Assembly: GCA_016286835.1 (NCBI GenBank)
Contig: JAEEUD010000064.1
Span: 1 to 8,587, forward strand
DNA from: Pyramidobacter sp.
GTDB taxonomy: Bacteria; Synergistota; Synergistia; Synergistales; Dethiosulfovibrionaceae
Reading direction: 5' to 3'
Length of the DNA: 8,587 nt
The notes beneath the pieces were generated by a model that had not been told where the DNA came from, searched no databases, and saw only the letters and a list, made by a program, of their open reading frames with translations. Position numbers and translations under genes: made by a program. Positions 1 to 8,151 of this stretch are shown one piece after another. Position 1 is the stretch's first letter. Every line of letters begins with the position of its first letter.

Positions 1-3000
1 TCGTAGCCCCGGCCGTAAACGATATTTTGCGATGAGTCGTCAGCTCTGATCTCAAGCAGAGAGAGACCTCTCAGCTGACTTTCCGCCACGCTGACCCTGG
101 AGGCACCTTCAGCAGACAAGCCGCTGTAAGCCGCAAAACCGTGTCCCAGTGAAAGGAGTCCCTGCATCAGCTTCTGCGTATTGGTGCCGGCAAGTTCACT
201 CGTGATGCGCAGGACCCGGCCTGCGTCCATTCTAGACTGGTCGATGCCGATGCAGACATTCTTGTTGACCGACATCGTGGCCACATTGACCGCTCCGGAG
301 CCAAGACCGCCGGTTGCGCCGCCTTCCCAGCCGCCGATGTCGGTACTCTCCACGGCCCGGACGGTAATATCCCTGGCTGCGTCAAGAACGGATGCCTGTC
401 CGATGCGGATGCTCAGGTCGCTGCTCTCGATCCGTTTCAGACTGATATCATTGCTGCGGGCATTCTTCAGGGCCGCGGCTTCTTTCGCGGTGAGCACGGT
501 CGTATCGACATCGCCGGATTGGCCGTTCACAAACAGCTGGGCCTTGGCAAGCGCCGCCGACTGGTCGCTGAGATAGCCGGCAAGTTTGGCACTGTAGCCC
601 GGGTCGTCGTATTCTTTCGTGCCGCCGATGTTGAGCGACTGCACGAAGATGATCCCCGCCCCTAAACCGCCGGAAGCGCCCCAGGTATGTGCGCGCAGTT
701 TGTAGTCCTCGTCGGCGCTGATGCCGATCGTGTTGGCGTAGACCTTTGAGTTGCTCACGTTGACGCCGACGTGGCTGTACAGGTTATTGACGTTGACGAG
801 AATGCTGCCGGCCCCCATGCCGCCCGATGCTCCGCCGGTGATGGTGAGGAGGTCAGCCGTATTGTGAGCGCGGATCTTTACATCGCCGGCACGCTGCGAG
901 GCAGCGCCGAGTCTTGTGTTGAGCAATGACGCGTCGACGACGGCCGCGCCCCGCGTCACGTTGACGCCGACGGCGCCCGATCCCATGCCGCCTGCGGCAG
1001 TGATGTTGACGACGTACCCTTTGTTGCGGTTCCGGCCGTCGATGACAACACTGCCGGCCCCGGTCACATCAAGATCGGAATCGCGTACTTGCGCGGCCGT
1101 ATGGCTGTTGTCGGTCGCGACGGAGATGATCAGACCGCCTGCTCCCAGGCCGCCCGCGCCCGCGATCATGATGTCACCGACGCGGCTGAAATGGTCGGAA
1201 GCGGTCTGCAGGCCGCCGACGTGTCCTTTCATGCCGTCGATGACCGCCGTTGTCGTTCCCTTCTGCACTTCGACGGCCACAATGCCGCCGCCCGCGCCCT
1301 CACCGCCGCCGCCGGCGATCATGAAACCTGTCAGCGACTGTTTGGAGACAGCGCCGGCCGAGGCCGTGCCGTTTGCGTTGAGATCATACTTTACGTCGGC
1401 AGACGTGCTTTTGATCGATGCGTCCACATCACGCCTGACGTGACGGACATTCGTCATCAGGCCAAAACCGGCGGCCGCACCGCCGCCGCCGGCGATGAAG
1501 ACTCCGGAGACGTTGCTGAAGTCAGAGGCGTGAACGTTCATGTCGCTGGCACTGTTCAGGCTGCTGTCGATCGTCTGCGCCTTCGTCGAGCCGGCAAGGA
1601 TATCGACGTTGACCGATCCGGCAACGCCGCCTCCTGTGCCACCGGCTCCGACTGCCGCTGTGTTGAGCAGAGAATGGGTGGACGACGCGTCGATAACGAG
1701 CCCCCTTGCTGTGCTCCCCCTGCGGGCGTTGCGCAGCGGAGAGGTGTCAAACGTGCCCTGGAAGGCGTTATCATAGATCGTGTTTGAACTGGGCACGTTG
1801 TCTTTCGGGAGGTTCGTTTCGTAATCGCTGTATTTGGAGATGTTCGTGTTATCGATGTCGTTGTCATTGATGTCGTGCGACACGGCGACGGAGCCGCTGC
1901 CATTGGCGGTCAAGGTGGCGTTCTGCACGAGCGACGACACTGTGTCGTTCAGGTAATTGACTTCGATCAAGCCTGCGCCGCCCCCTGCGGCACCCCCCGC
2001 TCCCTGTCCGGCGTAGTTGCGGACCTGGGCGTCGCTCATGGCGATCGCCGCGAGCGTGTCAACGGCTTTGACGGAAAGACCGCTGATGATGATGCCTGTC
2101 GTCGGTGAGACGGAATTGACAAGGACCATGCCCTGTCCCGCGCCTTCCGTGCCGCCGGAGAAACCGACAGAGGCGTTCGTGAGCGTCGTATCGGACTTCG
2201 CGAAAGAATAAAAACTGCCAGCGTCGATGACGTTCGATTTTGTACCGGTGACGCGGACGAGGTTCTCATCTCCGATACGATTGATGACGAGGCTGCCGCC
2301 TCCGCCAACAGCGCCGCTTGCGGACACCTCGACGCCGATATTGCTCAACGTCGAATCCTTTACGCCTTTCACGCTGACAGCAGTCCTTTTGCCGGTAACG
2401 TTCGTGTTCTCGATCGCGGCGATTCCCCTGCGGTGCAGCTGGTTGACGGTAATGGCGCCGTTGATGTTGAGTGCTGAGGCGTAGCCGCCTCCAAGCGCGA
2501 GCGAGAAGATCGCAGCGTCGTCGCTCGTGGCGATGTTCAGCCTGCCGTTTTGGTCGGCCATCTTCACGGTGCTGTTTCTGACCGAGGCGTTCAGGGTGTA
2601 TTCCTGATCTTTGGAGTTGATGACACCGATCTGCGAGATAGTGATCGCTCCGCCGACCGCAGCGTTTGTACTGCTGGCGGACACAGCAGTCGAGATGGTC
2701 TTTCCCGACGACTTCTCCGCAGCAGTGACATCAAGGTCTTTAAAGCCTGTCACCGTCGATCCGTCAATGACGGATGAAGTGCTGCCGGTGAGTCGGTGAA
2801 ACACGCCGGAACCGCCGCCCGCGCCGCTGCCGGCGGCAAACTGCGTGGCAGTACCGACCAGCCACGAATTGGCTTTGTTCAGGGCGTTGGCCGAGAGACT
2901 CCCCGTCGCGCCGGCGAGCGTCTTTTTGGTGCCGCCGCTGATACTGACGACAGCGTTGTTCGTGACGTGGGAATAACCCAGCGTGAAGCCCGCCGAAAGC

Positions 3001-6000
3001 CCGTTCAGCGCCACGGAGACAGCACCGGCGACCCCCACTGACAGCGCCCTGTTCTGGGCGGCCAGAGAGCTCGCATCCGTGCCGGTGACGGTTATATCAG
3101 CGTTTTTAACGATCGTATTGGCAGTGTTGACAACGGTGTTCCAGATCACGGAGCCATAACCGCTCCAGCCCTGAGTTCCCGCGGCCGCGCCGGCGGCCAC
3201 GGAGACGAGAGCTGAACCATTATCGCTGTTCGCCTTCAAAGAACGTGCCGTGATCGAGCTGTTTTCGATCCGCGTCTCGAAGGTGGTGTTCACGCTATCA
3301 ACGACAATCGCGCCGCCGGCCGATTTGGCAGCTGCGCCGCCTGCGACCGCACCGGTGATGACGATCATGCCCGTGCGACCGCTGAGCGGACTGTCAACAG
3401 TCGTAGCGCTTGACGCCGACGCGTTGCCGCCCGTCAGCGTCGAGGTCGTTTTTTTCACGAAAGCAGACTCGATCTCAACGCCGCTGTAGTAACTTTCAGC
3501 GCCTATCAGTTTGTTGTACGCCTCGTCATCAGACTTGATCTGGAGATCAAATGAGGTGCCGGCCTTGTGCTGCTTCATCCGGGAATCGATATCGGCCCCG
3601 TCGCCGGCCTCAGCGCGCAGAGTACCGGAAGCCTTCAGGTCGGAACTCGTGATACGCGCGGCAGCGCTGTTAGCAAGCGTGTCGATGACAAGAGCGCCGC
3701 TGCCGGACCATGAAGACGGATCACCGCCGAGGCCGACAGCCGTGGTAATTCCGGCGACGACCTGGGTGACGCCGAGATAACTGTCCACATCGGCTTCACG
3801 GAGATGCAGCAAGCGTGTATCGTCAATGACTGAGCTGATGTCGTTTTTGATGCGGGCAACCTGGAAACTGGCGCCGACATTGCCCCTTGCCTTGCCGATG
3901 GCAACGTCAACGGCGCCTGTGACCTGGGTGTCTTTTGCGTAGGAAAGGACGTCAAGATCCAAAGATGAAGGTCGGGAAACGCCCGATGTAATGCCATCAA
4001 CGCCGGTGAGCCGGCTCGCCACCGTGTTATCGAGCGTGTTCGCGGAGAGGTTGACGGCGATCCCGTAGCCGGATTCCCCGCTGCCGCGCGTGACGGTCAG
4101 ACCGATCGCAGCAGCGACAGCCCGTCCTGAGCTGCCGGAGGATATCGAGAGCACATCTTTGCGCGAGTTGTCAAGAGCCCTCAGCATGGCATTTTTCATT
4201 CCTGCGCTGACGACGCTCTTGCCGCTGTTGACGGAGACGGCACCGCCGATGCCGACGGTCGTGACCTCGTCTGCGCCGCCGCCGGCGATGGATGCGCCGC
4301 CGCTGTAGGCGCTCTGCCACTTGTCGGCCAGCGCGTCGATGGCAATAGCGCGATTGGAGTTGTCAGTAAACGGTTTTACGCTGATCTTGCTTTGGGCCGT
4401 GCCCTCGATCCCCGCGTCAGAAATGTAATCGACGAAGTTCCACGCGGCCGAGCCGGCTCCGGCAAAGTTGAAATTGAAGTCCGGAGCCAACGCTTCTGCG
4501 CCGAATATCTCAAGGTCGAAATCACGGCCGTTGAGGATGCTGTTGCCGGCGTTGCGAACCGCACCGTTGTTCGATGGTCTCATGCCCTGATTGATCGAAT
4601 CGTTCAGCCCGCCGGCGCCGCTGATTTTGTTGGCGATGCTCTGACCGACCTTTTTGCTAAAATCATCGGGGAACGAGGCGAGTTTCCGCAGTTTGGCCAA
4701 CAGTCCGCTATTCCCCTCTTCCTCTGCGGGAGGATCCTCAGGCTGTGCGGCTGAAGCTTTCGCACCGGCAACGGCGATCGTGTTGACGCGGGAATGGCTG
4801 AACGCGCCGATATCGAGCGAATTTGCGGCGATGAAAGCGCCGCTCGCAGGCGTCTGATCGTCGCTGAACGCTTTGTCATGATCGGCGATCTTGGCGACGG
4901 TTTCGTAGGTGAGCAAGTCTATAGCGATACCGGCGCCGACAGATTTCCCCTGTGCGCCGGAGTAAGTCAGCGTCATGTTCGTGGCGTAATTCTCGGCGTT
5001 GGAATTGATACTGACGAGCGGCGATGAGATCGTAACTTCGTCATCGATACGAACGCGTCCGGAGAGCGCACCGCCAGTGATATTCAGCAGTCCCTGAAAG
5101 CCCCAGGATTTGCCGTTTGCGGCGGACAGACTTCCGGTAAACAGCGCCGAGCCGTTTTTGGTGCCGAGGGCGATCTTTCCGGCGCTTTCAAGTTTCGCTT
5201 CCTTATGCACGTCGACGTCGTTGTTGGAGTTGAAGACATTGATGAGGATCGTACCGCCGGCGGCGCTGCCTTTCGTGTCTTTGAAGACCCCGAACAGCGG
5301 GGACACGTGCCAGCCGCCGATCACAGCTGCATCGTTCTGGGACGTGCCAAGCACGACCGTCTGAGCCCCGGCGTGGAGATGCGCGCCGGAAGCGATGTCG
5401 ATCCTGCTGTTCGATCTCCAGTTTGTCAGCGCGAAGCTGCCGCCGCCGCTGACATTTTCATCGTGTTCGTTGGCAGTGATCGCGCTCGACGACGCATAGA
5501 CGTTGGCATACGTGGAATAATCGCTCAGAGCCATAAGGTCCATGGCCGCGGCGACGCCTCCCATGATCCCGTCCTTGAGATCGGAAACAATGGAAAGGAT
5601 GATGTCGCCGATCCCCTTCGCCTCTTTATGAAACGCACTGTTCTCATCCAGAGCATAAGCAGCGGCCGTGCCCTGAAGATTGTTAAGACGCTGCTGGAGC
5701 GCATCCAGCGCGGTCTTTCGCGTCTGAGAGAACGTGAATCCGTCGCGGAGCGCCTTCAGATCCTCTTTGAGTTTTGCGATTGCCTTTGCGACACGGGTAT
5801 ACTCGACGATCGCACCGCTTTCCACGTCGATGGAACCTCCGGCAAGCACCGAGGCATTTTTGCCGATCAACGCCGACGATTCGATCGAAGGATTTCCCCA
5901 GAGCAGTGCGAAACTGTATGCGTTGATGATGTCGGCTGAAGTCCTATCTGAGCCGCCCACGGCCGATGTCGCTTTGAACTGCCAGTCGTCAAGGAGCGAA

Positions 6001-8066
6001 CTGGACCGCACGGCGACGTCCTTCGAACTGACCAGTTTCACGCCGTCGGCAATCGACACGGACGCTTTCATCGTCGGCTTTGAGCCGCGGAAGAAGTTTT
6101 CGCCCGTGTAAAGTACGCTGAATCCCCACTCGCTGCCGTAGTTGTTTTCTCCTGCTCCGTTGCCGTAGCGCATGTCATCCGGCAGGCCGATACCGTCTGC
6201 CACTCTGTTGTAGAGGGCCGTCAGCGCCGGTTTTGTGAGATTGCTCCAGGCCCGTTCCTTGAGGTACAGAGCCGTGCCCGACCGGTTTTCCGAAGAAGAG
6301 TTCCATTCGGAGGTCGTGTCGTTTGCGGTCACGGAGAGATCGCCGCCAGCGCTTAAATTCGCGTTGATCTGTGTTTGAGCTGATGTCTGCGCAAAAGTGA
6401 CGTTCAGTGCCGTACTGCCCGGCGCGTTTGCGGGGACCGAGCCGACAGCGGCTGTTTTGATACTGTTTTGAGCATCGGAAGCGACCGAAAGCGAGCCTTT
6501 CGCTTCGATTTTCGCACCTGTGCCGATGGTCACGGCTGCGTTATTGGCGAGGTCCGCCCAGAGGACGGCAGCCGTAAACGGCGCGGCGGAGTCGAAATTA
6601 CTGACCGAGGCGGCAGCCGTAAGATCGGCCTTGAGCTTTGAAGCGGCGCTGATGTCCATATTGCCGCCCGATGAAAGCTCGCCGTCTACAACGACGGTCG
6701 CGTTGCCGCTTTCGATGCTGACGACAGCGGCTGCGGCAGGTATCGTGTCCGAATTGGCGTACTTGATGAGCTCGCGGAAGCCGAGCGACGTCCCCACTTT
6801 TGCGCCGACAACGCTCTCGGCCTGGAGCTTCATGCTGCCCAGCGCCTCCAGCTTTGCGCCGGATTCGACCGTAACGGCAGCCGTCGCGTCAAGATGAGTG
6901 AAGGAGGCGTCAAACTTGAGGAACGAGAAGTCGTTGCCCAGCTCCCTGGCGACGTTGACAAAACCTTCGCCGAGCGTCGTGTCCTCGCGGAAGTTGTACA
7001 CTTCCGCCAAAGCGGAGACGTTTTTGTCGGCGGAGATGACGCTGCCGCTCCTGGCCGTGATCTTGGCCGTGGACGAGGTGTTGTAGCCTGGCTGCCCGGT
7101 GAACGGCGTATTCTTTTTCTTTGGATCGGTCTCGGCGTCGGAAGCCTGATCGATCGCCGGATCGTACACGGGCGCACCGGAGGCCCGCGCGCGCATGACG
7201 GCGGAGCCGGCCGCGGAGATATCGCCGCTGAGGTCGATCGCGGCGGTCTTGCCGCTTGTGGCGATCGACTCCAGACGCACGTCGCCGTTCTCACCGGTGC
7301 TGCGGGTGAGAGTCAGTTCCGCTTCCGTGAACTTCATTCCGTTGCCGTCCAGATCGACGTTGACGAGGTCGGCAAACTTAAGGGAGCGCGTATCGAGGTT
7401 CGGCCTGCCGTCGTTGCGCTTTTCCGTGCTGATCTGCGCCGCTTTCAGCGTGATGCCGTCGGGCGCGGTGACGCGGCCCTGGACGACGATGCTGCCTTCG
7501 GGATTGAGCGCGACGTAGCCGGCTTCCAGACGCTTGAACTCCGTCGGCGCCCAGGGGCTGTCGTTGTCGGCAATCTTGTCGTACGTAGCCTGGTCGGCGA
7601 TGATGGCGGAGAACTTGCCGGCGTTGATGGCGCCTTCTTTGCCGATGATCATGCCCTTGGGCGAGATGAACAGAAGGTGGCCGCCGATCCTTTTGGCTTC
7701 GTTCTCGAGCGTGCGGAGCGCGTTGACGGTGCCCTGCACGTCGATCTGCGCGTCGACGAAGTTATACAGCTTGTTCGTGCCGCCCGGCAGCACCATGTTG
7801 GCGATGTGCCCCCGGTCGAGCGTGAACTTGGAAAAACGGTTGAAAGCGCTCTTACCGTCGGCGCTTTTTTTGCTCGTCGTAACGGTGTATTTGCCGTTGC
7901 TTCCCGCAACGTTCGTCACGCCGCTGTATTTTTCGTGAACAGTCAGCTCGGACGCCGCAGCCGAAATCGGCGAGAGAAGCGTGCTCGCTGTCAGCGCCGA
8001 AACGATGATGCGGTCGGCAAGGTTCAGCCGGCGTTCTTTAAGTCTGGCTTTTTTCTTCTGTGCCAT
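1..8066 (-). CDS. Giant filamentous adhesin of the leukotoxin LktA family, 3' end outside window
   Basis: One frame is open over 2,688 codons with no stop and leaves at the left edge, so the protein is larger than this; F. necrophorum LktA is about 3,240 residues. Order of parts: signal peptide (about 1-38), haemagglutinin-like domain with FISPKG at 133-138, beta-solenoid with recurring 'GAK-x-E-A-x-GS' turns (for example 400-411 and 517-526), a helical insertion (about 752-850), a Pro/Glu-rich linker plus helix (1104-1150), then Gly/Ala-rich repeats from about 1250 to the end, most regular at 1743-2475. The sequence is rich in Gly, Ala, Ser, Thr, Val and Asn, and I found only one cysteine (C2605), typical of exported beta-solenoids. 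Likely role: surface attachment or host-cell interaction; toxicity cannot be inferred from family membership. ATG at 8066 is chosen because an in-frame TGA lies at 8078-8076 and a good ribosome binding site precedes it. Family assignment is fairly secure; function is inferred. Confidence 0.9.
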   Translation of the reverse strand, partial: MAQKKKARLKERRLNLADRIIVSALTASTLLSPISAAASELTVHEKYSGVTNVAGSNGKYTVTTSKKSADGKSAFNRFSKFTLDRGHIANMVLPGGTNKLYNFVDAQIDVQGTVNALRTLENEAKRIGGHLLFISPKGMIIGKEGAINAGKFSAIIADQATYDKIADNDSPWAPTEFKRLEAGYVALNPEGSIVVQGRVTAPDGITLKAAQISTEKRNDGRPNLDTRSLKFADLVNVDLDGNGMKFTEAELTLTRSTGENGDVRLESIATSGKTAAIDLSGDISAAGSAVMRARASGAPVYDPAIDQASDAETDPKKKNTPFTGQPGYNTSSTAKITARSGSVISADKNVSALAEVYNFREDTTLGEGFVNVARELGNDFSFLKFDASFTHLDATAAVTVESGAKLEALGSMKLQAESVVGAKVGTSLGFRELIKYANSDTIPAAAAVVSIESGNATVVVDGELSSGGNMDISAASKLKADLTAAASVSNFDSAAPFTAAVLWADLANNAAVTIGTGAKIEAKGSLSVASDAQNSIKTAAVGSVPANAPGSTALNVTFAQTSAQTQINANLSAGGDLSVTANDTTSEWNSSSENRSGTALYLKERAWSNLTKPALTALYNRVADGIGLPDDMRYGNGAGENNYGSEWGFSVLYTGENFFRGSKPTMKASVSIADGVKLVSSKDVAVRSSSLLDDWQFKATSAVGGSDRTSADIINAYSFALLWGNPSIESSALIGKNASVLAGGSIDVESGAIVEYTRVAKAIAKLKEDLKALRDGFTFSQTRKTALDALQQRLNNLQGTAAAYALDENSAFHKEAKGIGDIILSIVSDLKDGIMGGVAAAMDLMALSDYSTYANVYASSSAITANEHDENVSGGGSFALTNWRSNSRIDIASGAHLHAGAQTVVLGTSQNDAAVIGGWHVSPLFGVFKDTKGSAAGGTILINVFNSNNDVDVHKEAKLESAGKIALGTKNGSALFTGSLSAANGKSWGFQGLLNITGGALSGRVRIDDEVTISSPLVSINSNAENYATNMTLTYSGAQGKSVGAGIAIDLLTYETVAKIADHDKAFSDDQTPASGAFIAANSLDIGAFSHSRVNTIAVAGAKASAAQPEDPPAEEEGNSGLLAKLRKLASFPDDFSKKVGQSIANKISGAGGLNDSINQGMRPSNNGAVRNAGNSILNGRDFDLEIFGAEALAPDFNFNFAGAGSAAWNFVDYISDAGIEGTAQSKISVKPFTDNSNRAIAIDALADKWQSAYSGGASIAGGGADEVTTVGIGGAVSVNSGKSVVSAGMKNAMLRALDNSRKDVLSISSGSSGRAVAAAIGLTVTRGSGESGYGIAVNLSANTLDNTVASRLTGVDGITSGVSRPSSLDLDVLSYAKDTQVTGAVDVAIGKARGNVGASFQVARIKNDISSVIDDTRLLHLREADVDSYLGVTQVVAGITTAVGLGGDPSSWSGSGALVIDTLANSAAARITSSDLKASGTLRAEAGDGADIDSRMKQHKAGTSFDLQIKSDDEAYNKLIGAESYYSGVEIESAFVKKTTSTLTGGNASASSATTVDSPLSGRTGMIVITGAVAGGAAAKSAGGAIVVDSVNTTFETRIENSSITARSLKANSDNGSALVSVAAGAAAGTQGWSGYGSVIWNTVVNTANTIVKNADITVTGTDASSLAAQNRALSVGVAGAVSVALNGLSAGFTLGYSHVTNNAVVSISGGTKKTLAGATGSLSANALNKANSWLVGTATQFAAGSGAGGGSGVFHRLTGSTSSVIDGSTVTGFKDLDVTAAEKSSGKTISTAVSASSTNAAVGGAITISQIGVINSKDQEYTLNASVRNSTVKMADQNGRLNIATSDDAAIFSLALGGGYASALNINGAITVNQLHRRGIAAIENTNVTGKRTAVSVKGVKDSTLSNIGVEVSASGAVGGGGSLVINRIGDENLVRVTGTKSNVIDAGSFYSFAKSDTTLTNASVGFSGGTEGAGQGMVLVNSVSPTTGIIISGLSVKAVDTLAAIAMSDAQVRNYAGQGAGGAAGGGAGLIEVNYLNDTVSSLVQNATLTANGSGSVAVSHDINDNDIDNTNISKYSDYETNLPKDNVPSSNTIYDNAFQGTFDTSPLRNARRGSTARGLVIDASSTHSLLNTAAVGAGGTGGGVAGSVNVDILAGSTKAQTIDSSLNSASDMNVHASDFSNVSGVFIAGGGGAAAGFGLMTNVRHVRRDVDASIKSTSADVKYDLNANGTASAGAVSKQSLTGFMIAGGGGEGAGGGIVAVEVQKGTTTAVIDGMKGHVGGLQTASDHFSRVGDIMIAGAGGLGAGGLIISVATDNSHTAAQVRDSDLDVTGAGSVVIDGRNRNKGYVVNITAAGGMGSGAVGVNVTRGAAVVDASLLNTRLGAASQRAGDVKIRAHNTADLLTITGGASGGMGAGSILVNVNNLYSHVGVNVSNSKVYANTIGISADEDYKLRAHTWGASGGLGAGIIFVQSLNIGGTKEYDDPGYSAKLAGYLSDQSAALAKAQLFVNGQSGDVDTTVLTAKEAAALKNARSNDISLKRIESSDLSIRIGQASVLDAARDITVRAVESTDIGGWEGGATGGLGSGAVNVATMSVNKNVCIGIDQSRMDAGRVLRITSELAGTNTQKLMQGLLSLGHGFAAYSGLSAEGASRVSVAESQLRGLSLLEIRADDSSQNIVYGRGY
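423..629 (-). other. Helix-rich insertion late in the adhesin repeats
   Basis: Residues about 2480-2548 separate the Gly-rich turn near 2468 from the next near 2588, a gap of about 120 residues. The segment has helix-like stretches (YSAKLAGYLSDQSAALAKAQ and LTAKEAAALKNARSND) around a short strand-like part (LFVNGQSGDVDTTV). It resembles the other interruptions of the solenoid and may project from the fibre. Structure is judged by eye. Confidence 0.45.
640..2840 (-). repeat. Tandem Gly/Ala-rich ~53-residue protein repeats in the adhesin
   Basis: Over residues about 1743-2475 a Gly/Ala-rich turn followed by a hydrophobic strand ending near V-N recurs. Approximate centres are residues 1804, 1860, 1921, 1974, 2026, 2144, 2197, 2256, 2307, 2361, 2417 and 2468. 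Steps are mostly 51-60 residues, and one step of about 118 contains an insertion. Examples are AGGGGEGAGGGIVAVEV (2251-2267), AGAGGLGAGGLIISVA (2302-2317) and GGASGGMGAGSILVNV (2411-2426). Between turns the sequence alternates T/S/D/N with V/I/A, as in a beta-solenoid. Weaker copies extend back to about residue 1250, and another turn lies near 2588. A ~53-residue tandem repeat is characteristic of LktA-family adhesins. The copies are divergent, so this is an old protein repeat, not a recent DNA duplication. Confidence 0.8.
1713..1877 (-). other. Asp/Asn-rich insertion within the adhesin repeats
   Basis: Residues about 2064-2118 lie between two Gly-rich turns spaced about 118 residues apart, roughly double the normal step. 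The insertion starts with the acidic run DINDNDIDNTN (2065-2075), continues with Tyr/Asn/Pro-rich sequence (KYSDYETNLPKD), and ends in a basic patch (LRNARRG) before the repeat pattern resumes. It probably forms a surface loop; metal binding is possible but unproven. Confidence 0.5.
4617..4757 (-). other. Pro/Glu-rich linker and amphipathic helix inside the adhesin
   Basis: Residues about 1104-1150 break the solenoid. An acidic, proline-rich linker (QPEDPPAEEEGN, from about 1108) is followed by a probable helix (SGLLAKLRKLASFPDDFSKK, then VGQSIANKISG). The linker looks flexible and solvent-exposed. Its position divides the haemagglutinin-like N-terminal half from the Gly/Ala-rich repeat half, so it may be a hinge. 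That role is inferred from composition only. Confidence 0.5.
5517..5813 (-). other. Alpha-helical insertion in the adhesin beta-solenoid
   Basis: Residues about 752-850 lose the Val/Thr/Gly/Asn beta pattern and become helix-like and charged. VAKAIAKLKEDLKALRDGF (759-777) has heptad-like Leu/Ile/Ala spacing, and later stretches include ALDALQQRLNNLQG and KGIGDIILSIVSDLKDGIMG. Beta-solenoid sequence resumes with YSTYANVYASSSAITAN. It could be a coiled hairpin projecting from the fibre. The helical reading is by eye. Confidence 0.6.
7437..7952 (-). other. N-terminal FxxPxG haemagglutinin/TPS-like secretion domain
   Basis: Residues 39 to about 210 begin the mature protein. Residues 130-146 read HLLFISPKGMIIGKEGA. 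The F-x-x-P-x-G core (F133, P136, G138) is the signature of the LktA-family adhesin N-terminus. It resembles the 'NPNGI...G' motif of two-partner secretion exoproteins such as FhaB, where this domain recruits the outer-membrane TpsB pore and starts beta-helix folding. Before it, 'NKLYNFVDAQIDVQGTVNAL' and 'GGHLLF' match the usual order of such domains. Domain limits are approximate, and secretion by a TpsB partner is inferred from the family. Confidence 0.75.
7953..8066 (-). other. Signal peptide of the adhesin (long basic n-region)
   Basis: Residues 1-19 form an unusually long basic n-region (MAQKKKARLKERR, then LNLADR). A hydrophobic core follows at about 20-34 (IIVSALTASTLLSPI), then a small-residue run SAAA at 35-38 before SELTV. 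Sec-dependent cleavage is likely after one of A36-A38. Long basic n-regions are common in very large type V secreted proteins. The exact cut site is not determined. Confidence 0.8.
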
Positions 8067-8070
8067 TGTG

Positions 8071-8077
8071 CCACCTC
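8071..8077 (-). promoter_or_regulatory. Ribosome binding site of the adhesin gene
   Basis: On the minus strand GAGGTGG ends four bases before the ATG at 8066, and its GAGGT core gives a normal Shine-Dalgarno spacing. The first bases overlap an in-frame TGA (8078-8076), which rules out an in-frame start further upstream and fixes the chosen start. Confidence 0.85.
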
Positions 8078-8084
8078 ATTTACA

Positions 8085-8104
8085 GGCAGGCAAAACAGCC
8101 TGCC
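8085..8104 (-). promoter_or_regulatory. Perfect hairpin in the adhesin 5' leader
   Basis: On the minus strand GGCAGGC and GCCTGCC form a perfect 7-bp GC-rich stem around a 6-nt loop (TGTTTT). It lies in the leader RNA only 7 nt upstream of the Shine-Dalgarno. No T-run follows, so it is not an obvious terminator. It could protect the 5' end or modulate ribosome access. The pairing is seen; the function is inferred. Confidence 0.5.
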
Positions 8105-8151
8105 GGACTGCGCAGAACGAACAGGAAAACGCGCATTTCATAAACAGGTTG

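Noticed and set aside
1089..1787. Plus-strand open frame of 232 codons
   Set aside because: It mirrors the Gly/Ala repeat-coding DNA; the Ala/Arg-rich translation is a by-product of that composition.
640..2840. CRISPR array or recent tandem DNA duplication
   Set aside because: The periodicity is in the protein at about 150-180 bp; the DNA copies are divergent and fully coding, with no identical short repeats or spacers.
5205..5939. Plus-strand open frame of 244 codons
   Set aside because: It is antisense to the continuous adhesin frame, with low-complexity composition and no ribosome binding site or promoter that I could see.
6830..7294. Minus-strand out-of-frame ORF of 154 codons
   Set aside because: It is a shifted-frame shadow inside the adhesin gene, with Arg/Pro/Ser-rich noise and no start signals.
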